From assembly GCA_019683625.1 (NCBI GenBank), contig JADGHY010000052.1, forward strand, positions 1 through 10,796: 10,796 nt of DNA, written 5' to 3'. The position numbers and the translations under genes are program-made. Position 1 is the stretch's first letter, and the number at the start of each line of letters is the position of its first letter. The DNA comes from Thermoflavifilum sp. (GTDB lineage Bacteria; Bacteroidota; Bacteroidia; Chitinophagales; Chitinophagaceae). Under the pieces are notes generated by a model. That model was not told where the DNA came from. It made no database searches and saw only the letters and a program-made list of their open reading frames with translations. This document shows positions 6,220-10,796 of this stretch, piece by piece.

Positions 6220-9138
6220 TTATGCGTGTAATTCTTGTTTGAGATAGGCTCCGGTATAACTTTCCGGATGACGGACTATTTCTTCTGGTGTGCCTGTGCA
6301 CACGATCCGGCCACCTCCTTCACCGCCTTCTGGTCCTAAATCAATGATATGATCAGCCACTTTAATCACATCCATATTGTGTTCGATCACCAATACGGTA
6401 TTGCCGCGGTCGACGAGTTTTTGCAACACATCCAGCAAGTGTTGGATATCCTGGAAATGCAGGCCTGTTGTAGGTTCATCAAGGATATAAAATGTGCGGC
6501 CCGTATCTTTTTTGCTTAATTCCGTAGCCAGTTTCACCCGTTGAGCTTCGCCACCGGAAAGCGTTACGGCTGATTGCCCCAGGGTAATATACCCCAGTCC
6601 TACTTCCTGCAGTACTTTGATTTTGCGGTACAGATAAGGAATTGATTGGAAAAAATCTACAGCCTCGTCGACGGTCATATCCAGCACATCGGCAATAGAC
6701 TTGCCTTTATAACGGATTTCCAAGGTTTCCCGGTTGTACCGTCGGCCATGGCATTGTTCGCAAGGCACATATACATCGGGCAGAAAATTCATTTCAATAG
6801 TTCGCCAGCCGGCACCCTCACAGGTTGGGCAACGGCCGGCCTTTACATTAAAGGAAAATCGGCCTGCATGGTAGCCGCGGATTTTGGATTCAGGAAGTTG
6901 AGCAAATAGCTGCCGGATATCGGTAAAAAAACCGCAATAGGTAGCAGGATTGCTGCGGGGCGTGCGACCTATGGGCGATTGATCAATTTCAATCACTTTA
7001 TCGATGTATGCTAATCCTTCTATTTTCTCATAGGGTAATGGCTGCGTGCGGGATCCGTAGCAATGTGCTTGCAGGATAGGGAAAAGGGTTTCATTAATCA
7101 AAGTGGATTTGCCGCTGCCGCTCACACCCGTGACGCAGATAAAGGTTCCGAGCGGGAAGCTCACGTTTATTTTTTTCAGGTTATTGCCACGGGCTCCATA
7201 CAGTTTTAGGTAAAGGCCATTGCCAGTTCTGCGCCGCGCAGGTATAGCAATTTGTCGTTCACCTCGCAGGTAGGCAGCCGTGAGGGTGGGCAATTGTTGA
7301 AATGTCAGGGGATGGCCTTGGCCCACAATGTGGCCGCCATGCACGCCAGCGCCGGGACCAATGTCGATGATGTAGTCCGACTCAAGCATGATGTCCCGGT
7401 CGTGTTCCACCACAATCACGGTATTCCCCATTTGGCAAAGTGATTTGAGCGATCGGATCAGGCGATGATTGTCGCGCTGATGCAGGCCAATGCTGGGCTC
7501 ATCCAGGATATAAGTAATGCCCATGAGTTGGGAGCCGATCTGGGTTGCTAGCCTGATGCGTTGTGACTCACCGCCGCTCAGGGTTTTGCTGGGACGGTCG
7601 AGTGTCAGGTATTCCAATCCTACCTGCAACAGAAAATGCAGCCGATCATGAATTTCTTTCAACACATCATGCGCAATCTTCAGCTGGCGGTTGTTTAAAT
7701 GCCTGGGCAGCTCATCAAACCAATGCTGCAGCTGTCGCAGATCCATAGCACTGAGCTCGGCGATATTTTTCTGATGAATCTTAAACCAAAGGCTTTCTTT
7801 TTTTAGGCGGGTGCCCCCACATTCCGGACAGGGAGCCAGCTTCATGAATCCTTCGGCCCAGCTGCGCACCATGTCTGACGGGCTTTCATAAAAATACCGC
7901 ATCACCTGATTGGCCACTCCTTCAAAGCCCGTTTCATAAGGCTGATAGAAATCTTCCCCGCCTGCCGGCGAGGCAGGTTCAAAGCCCAGATCCACCGTCA
8001 CCTTTTCTTCCTCACTGCCATAGAGCAGGAGGTTCAGGATCTTCTTGGGCAGGTCTTTGATGGGTGTGCGCAGGGAAAAACCGTGTTTGCGGGCCAGTTG
8101 CTGGATTTGTTTAAAGATAAAATTATCCTTTATCTCTCCCAGCGGCGCCAGTCCTCCCTCTTCAATAGATTTTTCCGGATCGGGGATGATGGCATCCATA
8201 TCAATTTGATAGATGGCGCCAAGGCCCTTGCAGCGGGGGCAAGCCCCGTAGGGTGAGTTAAACGAAAAGGTGTTGGGCGAAGGCTCTTCATAGGAAATAC
8301 CGGTATCGGCGCACATCAGGTGTTTGCTAAATACCTGAACCGCATCATGCCCTTGCGCTAACACATAGATCAATCCCTTGCCCATGTCCAGCGCCTTTTG
8401 TACGCTTTGTGTGATACGGGTTTGTTGATCTTTTTCCACTTGTACGCGATCCACCACCAGCTCAATGTCGTGCACTTTATACCGATCTACCTGCATTTTG
8501 GGCACCAATTCCCGGATTTCTCCATCCACCCGCACTTTCAGATAACCCTGTTTGCGCAGCTGTTCAAACAATTCCCGGTAATGGCCTTTTCTTCCCCTTA
8601 CCACGGGCGCCAGCAGGGTAAGCTTCTGATGCAGAAATTTTTTAAACAGATGCCGGATGATTTCCTCTTCTGAGAAACGAATCATTTTTTTACCCGTATG
8701 GTAAGAATAGGCTTCGCCAATGCGGGCAAACAGAAGACGCATGAAATCATATATCTCGGTGACTGTGCCTACGGTAGAGCGGGGACTTCGGCCTGTGGTC
8801 TTTTGTTCAATGGAAATAACGGGCGACAGGCCGGTGATCTGATCCACATCCGGCCGTTCCAGTTCGCCTATGAATTGCCTGGCATAAGAGCCAAAGCTTT
8901 CCAGATAGCGTCGTTGCCCTTCGGCATAGATGGTATCAAATGCCAGTGAGGATTTACCGCTGCCGCTGACACCTGTAATGACCACCAATTTATTTTTGGG
9001 AATGGTCACGGAAATATTCTTCAGGTTGTGCACCCTGGCGCCTTGTACCACAATGCCTTCTTCTTCGGTTATCGGAGCAGAAGAAACAGCTACAGCTGAA
9101 TGAGGCAGGGTTGATGCTTCAGTTGGTTTCTGGTTCAT
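6220..9138 (-). CDS. uvrA: Excinuclease ABC subunit A
   Basis: The 972-residue protein is a complete UvrA, the damage-recognition ATPase of nucleotide excision repair that loads UvrB on DNA in the cytoplasm. Two ABC modules are visible: Walker A GVSGSGKS at 56-63 and 671-678, signature LSGGE at 520-524 and 860-864, and Walker B ILDEP at about 544-548 and 885-889. The C-terminal zinc module is intact (Cys770, Cys773, Cys793, Cys796). The first zinc module has Cys276, Cys300 and Cys303, but Thr279 where a Cys is usual. It is slightly longer than the common size of about 940, from an N-terminal extension of about 25 residues and an insert around 385-400 (EPASPAGGE) encoded by a palindromic repeat. 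ATG at 9138 is preceded by a -7-like box. Confidence 0.98.
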   Translation of the reverse strand: MNQKPTEASTLPHSAVAVSSAPITEEEGIVVQGARVHNLKNISVTIPKNKLVVITGVSGSGKSSLAFDTIYAEGQRRYLESFGSYARQFIGELERPDVDQITGLSPVISIEQKTTGRSPRSTVGTVTEIYDFMRLLFARIGEAYSYHTGKKMIRFSEEEIIRHLFKKFLHQKLTLLAPVVRGRKGHYRELFEQLRKQGYLKVRVDGEIRELVPKMQVDRYKVHDIELVVDRVQVEKDQQTRITQSVQKALDMGKGLIYVLAQGHDAVQVFSKHLMCADTGISYEEPSPNTFSFNSPYGACPRCKGLGAIYQIDMDAIIPDPEKSIEEGGLAPLGEIKDNFIFKQIQQLARKHGFSLRTPIKDLPKKILNLLLYGSEEEKVTVDLGFEPASPAGGEDFYQPYETGFEGVANQVMRYFYESPSDMVRSWAEGFMKLAPCPECGGTRLKKESLWFKIHQKNIAELSAMDLRQLQHWFDELPRHLNNRQLKIAHDVLKEIHDRLHFLLQVGLEYLTLDRPSKTLSGGESQRIRLATQIGSQLMGITYILDEPSIGLHQRDNHRLIRSLKSLCQMGNTVIVVEHDRDIMLESDYIIDIGPGAGVHGGHIVGQGHPLTFQQLPTLTAAYLRGERQIAIPARRRTGNGLYLKLYGARGNNLKKINVSFPLGTFICVTGVSGSGKSTLINETLFPILQAHCYGSRTQPLPYEKIEGLAYIDKVIEIDQSPIGRTPRSNPATYCGFFTDIRQLFAQLPESKIRGYHAGRFSFNVKAGRCPTCEGAGWRTIEMNFLPDVYVPCEQCHGRRYNRETLEIRYKGKSIADVLDMTVDEAVDFFQSIPYLYRKIKVLQEVGLGYITLGQSAVTLSGGEAQRVKLATELSKKDTGRTFYILDEPTTGLHFQDIQHLLDVLQKLVDRGNTVLVIEHNMDVIKVADHIIDLGPEGGEGGGRIVCTGTPEEIVRHPESYTGAYLKQELHA
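7958..7978 (+). repeat. 21-bp palindromic repeat copy inside uvrA
   Basis: The first 13 bases (CCGCCTGCCGGCG) are identical to unit A at 1695-1707, and 18 of 21 positions match overall. CCTGCC (7961-7966) and GGCAGG (7972-7977) form a perfect 6-bp stem with a 5-nt loop. uvrA reads it from the opposite strand as PASPAGG at about residues 388-394, between the signature domain and the second Cys motif (Cys437, Cys440), a place where length variation should be tolerated. Confidence 0.7.
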
Positions 9139-9164
9139 GCCCTAAAATTCACGCTTGCTTATTA

Positions 9165-9172
9165 CAAAACTA
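9165..9172 (-). promoter_or_regulatory. Bacteroidetes-type -7 box for uvrA
   Basis: On the minus strand this reads TAGTTTTG, an exact match to TAnnTTTG, 26 bp upstream of the uvrA ATG. That would give a leader of about 20 nt. No clear -33 TTG is seen. Since a strong terminator closes the tRNA-Ser transcript upstream, uvrA needs its own promoter, which supports the call. Confidence 0.45.
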
Positions 9173-9217
9173 CGGAGCTAAAGGTTTTCTTAGGCGCGGG
9201 TGAGAAGGGCCTGACAG

Positions 9218-9247
9218 AAAAAAGAAAAAGGATGGAAATCCATCCTT
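9218..9247 (-). terminator. Intrinsic terminator after tRNA-Ser
   Basis: A perfect 8-bp stem (AAGGATGG at 9228-9235, CCATCCTT at 9240-9247) with a 4-nt loop is followed on the minus strand by TTTTTCTTTTTT. It begins two bases after the encoded CCA end of the tRNA. This is a textbook Rho-independent terminator for the tRNA transcript. Confidence 0.88.
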
Positions 9248-9249
9248 GC

Positions 9250-9342
9250 TGGCGGTGAGGGCGGGATTCGAACCCGCGGTGGCGCTTTGGGCACCACGAC
9301 GGTTTAGCAAACCGCTCCTTTCGGCCTCTCAGGCACCTCACC
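9250..9342 (-). tRNA. tRNA-Ser (anticodon GCU), with encoded CCA
   Basis: Read on the minus strand, the acceptor stem pairs GGTGAGG (9336-9342) with CCTCACC (9254-9260); the discriminator is G at 9253 and CCA is encoded at 9250-9252. The anticodon loop is TTGCTAA with anticodon GCU (9306-9308), reading AGC and AGU serine codons. The stem GCGGT/ACCGT closes it, and a long variable arm (GTGGTGCC...GGCGCCAC-like region) marks a class II serine tRNA. The T arm contains GGTTCGAATCC. It lies between dnaA and uvrA on the same strand, 38 bp after the dnaA stop. Confidence 0.97.
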
Positions 9343-9354
9343 AGATAGGGTTTG

Positions 9355-9362
9355 CAAATATA
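9355..9362 (-). promoter_or_regulatory. Bacteroidetes-type -7 box for tRNA-Ser
   Basis: The minus strand reads TATATTTG, an exact TAnnTTTG match, 12 bp upstream of the first tRNA base. That spacing would start transcription within a few bases of the mature 5' end. A -33 element would fall in the end of dnaA and is not obvious. Read-through from dnaA is the alternative. Confidence 0.5.
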
Positions 9363-9380
9363 GGATTTTCTGTTCAGCTT

Positions 9381-10796
9381 TTACAGGGCCGAGAGTTGCA
9401 CTTTTTGTTGGAGTTCCATGAGCATTTCCCGGAAGGCCGGATCGGTCTCCATCAGGTCTTTCACCGTTTGGCAGGAATGGATGACGGTGGTATGATCCCG
9501 GCCGCCAAAATGCTCGCCGATAGTTTTTAAAGAATTCTTGGTAAATGACTTGGCCAGATACATGGTAATTTGCCGGGCCTGCACAATTTCCCGTTTGCGG
9601 GTTTTTTCCAGCAGTTTTTCATAGGGCACACCCAGATGGTCACACACCATGCGTTGGATGGCTTCGATGGTGATTTCTTTGGAAGAGGTTTTGATAAATG
9701 ATTTCAAGACTTTCTTAGCCAGGTCAAGGTCAATTTCTTTTCGGTTCAGGGAAGATTGGGCCAGCAAGGAAATAAGGGCTCCTTCCAACTCCCTTACGTT
9801 GGTTTGGATATTGTAAGCAATATATTTCACCACTTCCTTAGGCATTTCCAGGCCATCGTTGCGCATTTTGTTTTCCAGGATTTCCATGCGGGTATCAAAA
9901 TCGGGCACCTGCAGGTCGGCACTCAACCCCCAGCGGAAGCGGCTCAACAGGCGTTCCTGTACCTTTTCCAGATCTTTTGGAGGCTTATCGGAAGTAAGCA
10001 CTAATTGTTTGCCCGATTGATGCAGGTGATTGAAGATAGCAAAAAAGGCATCTTGGGATTTTTCTGCATTCGCAAAAAATTGAATATCATCCAGAATTAA
10101 TACATCTATGAGCTGATAAAAGTGAATGAAATCATTGATAGCGTTATGTTTGGAATGGTCAATGAACTGGTTGATGAATTTTTCGGTGCTCACATAAAGT
10201 ACGGTTTTGTGGGGATGCAGTTTTTTCACGGCGTTGCCCACAGCTTGGGCCAGATGCGTTTTACCCAGTCCCACCCCGCCATAGATGACCAAAGGATTAA
10301 ATGAAGTAGCCCCGGGTTTTTCGGCCACGGCTTTTCCCGCCCGACGTGCCACCCGGTTGCAGTCGCCTTCAATGAATGTTTCAAATGTGTAATGCGGGTT
10401 GAGTTGAGAATCGATTTGAATGCGCTTCAGACCGGGAATGACAAAAGGATTTTTAACCGGTGTGCTTTGTTGAAATAAGGGAAAATCCACTTCATTTTGC
10501 GTCTGAGGCCTATCGTAATGGGTGGGCATGTCCACCGTTGCGGGATGGCGTTGGGGTGAGCCCTTTTCCACCACGATCCGATATTCCAGCCGGGCATCTT
10601 TTCCCAGTTCACGCCGCAAAATTTTAGCCAACAATTCCACATAATGCTCCTCCAGGTACTCATAAAAAAACTGGCTGGGTACCTGAATCGTCAACACATT
10701 GTTTTCCAGCTTAACAGGCTTAATGGGTTCAAACCAGGTTTTGTAAGGTTGCCATTCCACAATATCCCGGATAATACTCAAGCATCTCTCCCATAC
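9381..10796 (-). CDS. dnaA: Chromosomal replication initiator DnaA, 5' end off the window
   Basis: The frame stays open to the right edge and reads VWERC before LSIIRDIVEWQPYKTWFEPI. This matches the usual DnaA N-terminus, so the true start lies outside and a TTG at 10781 is not the start. Counting that Leu as residue 1, 466 residues are visible. Domain I spans about 1-75, a short linker follows, the AAA+ core has Walker A GGVGLGKTH (168-176) and Walker B VLILDDIQFF (227-236), and LLSRFRWGL follows near 278-286. Domain IV ends with GGRDHTTVIHSC (426-437), the DnaA-box-binding helix-turn-helix. DnaA binds ATP and melts the replication origin. No cluster of DnaA boxes is visible in this window, so the origin, if close, would be upstream beyond the right edge. 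tRNA-Ser and uvrA lie downstream on the same strand. Confidence 0.98.
   Translation of the reverse strand, partial: VWERCLSIIRDIVEWQPYKTWFEPIKPVKLENNVLTIQVPSQFFYEYLEEHYVELLAKILRRELGKDARLEYRIVVEKGSPQRHPATVDMPTHYDRPQTQNEVDFPLFQQSTPVKNPFVIPGLKRIQIDSQLNPHYTFETFIEGDCNRVARRAGKAVAEKPGATSFNPLVIYGGVGLGKTHLAQAVGNAVKKLHPHKTVLYVSTEKFINQFIDHSKHNAINDFIHFYQLIDVLILDDIQFFANAEKSQDAFFAIFNHLHQSGKQLVLTSDKPPKDLEKVQERLLSRFRWGLSADLQVPDFDTRMEILENKMRNDGLEMPKEVVKYIAYNIQTNVRELEGALISLLAQSSLNRKEIDLDLAKKVLKSFIKTSSKEITIEAIQRMVCDHLGVPYEKLLEKTRKREIVQARQITMYLAKSFTKNSLKTIGEHFGGRDHTTVIHSCQTVKDLMETDPAFREMLMELQQKVQLSAL

Noticed and set aside
10779..10781. TTG as the start codon of dnaA
   Set aside because: The frame continues upstream to the window edge with VWERC, which matches the normal DnaA N-terminus, so the real start is outside.

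Overview
The window looks like chromosomal DNA from a Bacteroidota member, most likely of the Chitinophagaceae group. This is inferred from four things: a DnaA domain I and UvrA of Bacteroidetes character, the adjacent DUF6452/DUF6048 envelope pair, promoter-like TAnnTTTG boxes, and the lack of strong Shine-Dalgarno sequences. Nothing here fixes a genus. No phage, plasmid, IS, CRISPR or defence genes are visible.

Left half, plus strand (1-4960). The 3' part of rarA (replication-fork AAA+ ATPase) is followed by a hairpin with a T-rich tail. Next come a small exported protein with a C-terminal CxxCH haem motif, a group III truncated haemoglobin, a secreted M28 metallopeptidase (ATGA overlap with the globin), a secreted GH19 chitinase-like glycosidase, an ElaA-type GNAT acyltransferase (1 bp gap), and a small three-segment membrane protein of DUF5362 type. 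The peptidase, glycosidase and acyltransferase look like one transcript.

Right half, minus strand (4946-10796). Read from the right edge, there is a 5'-truncated dnaA, a tRNA-Ser(GCU) with encoded CCA and a strong intrinsic terminator, uvrA, a lipoprotein (DUF6452 type) and an outer-membrane-type protein (DUF6048 type) overlapping it by 29 bp. The two halves converge and overlap by 15 bp at 4946-4960.

The most unusual signal is a 21-bp GC-rich palindromic unit. It is present as two diverged tandem copies inside the peptidase gene, just after the signal peptide, and as one copy inside uvrA read from the other strand. In both genes it is in frame and adds a short low-complexity peptide. This resembles a mobile palindromic element that tolerates insertion into coding sequence. 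A second notable structure is a pair of mutually exclusive hairpins between elaA and the DUF5362-like gene. Otherwise the window is mostly ordinary chromosome, and I do not see a complete new multi-gene system.
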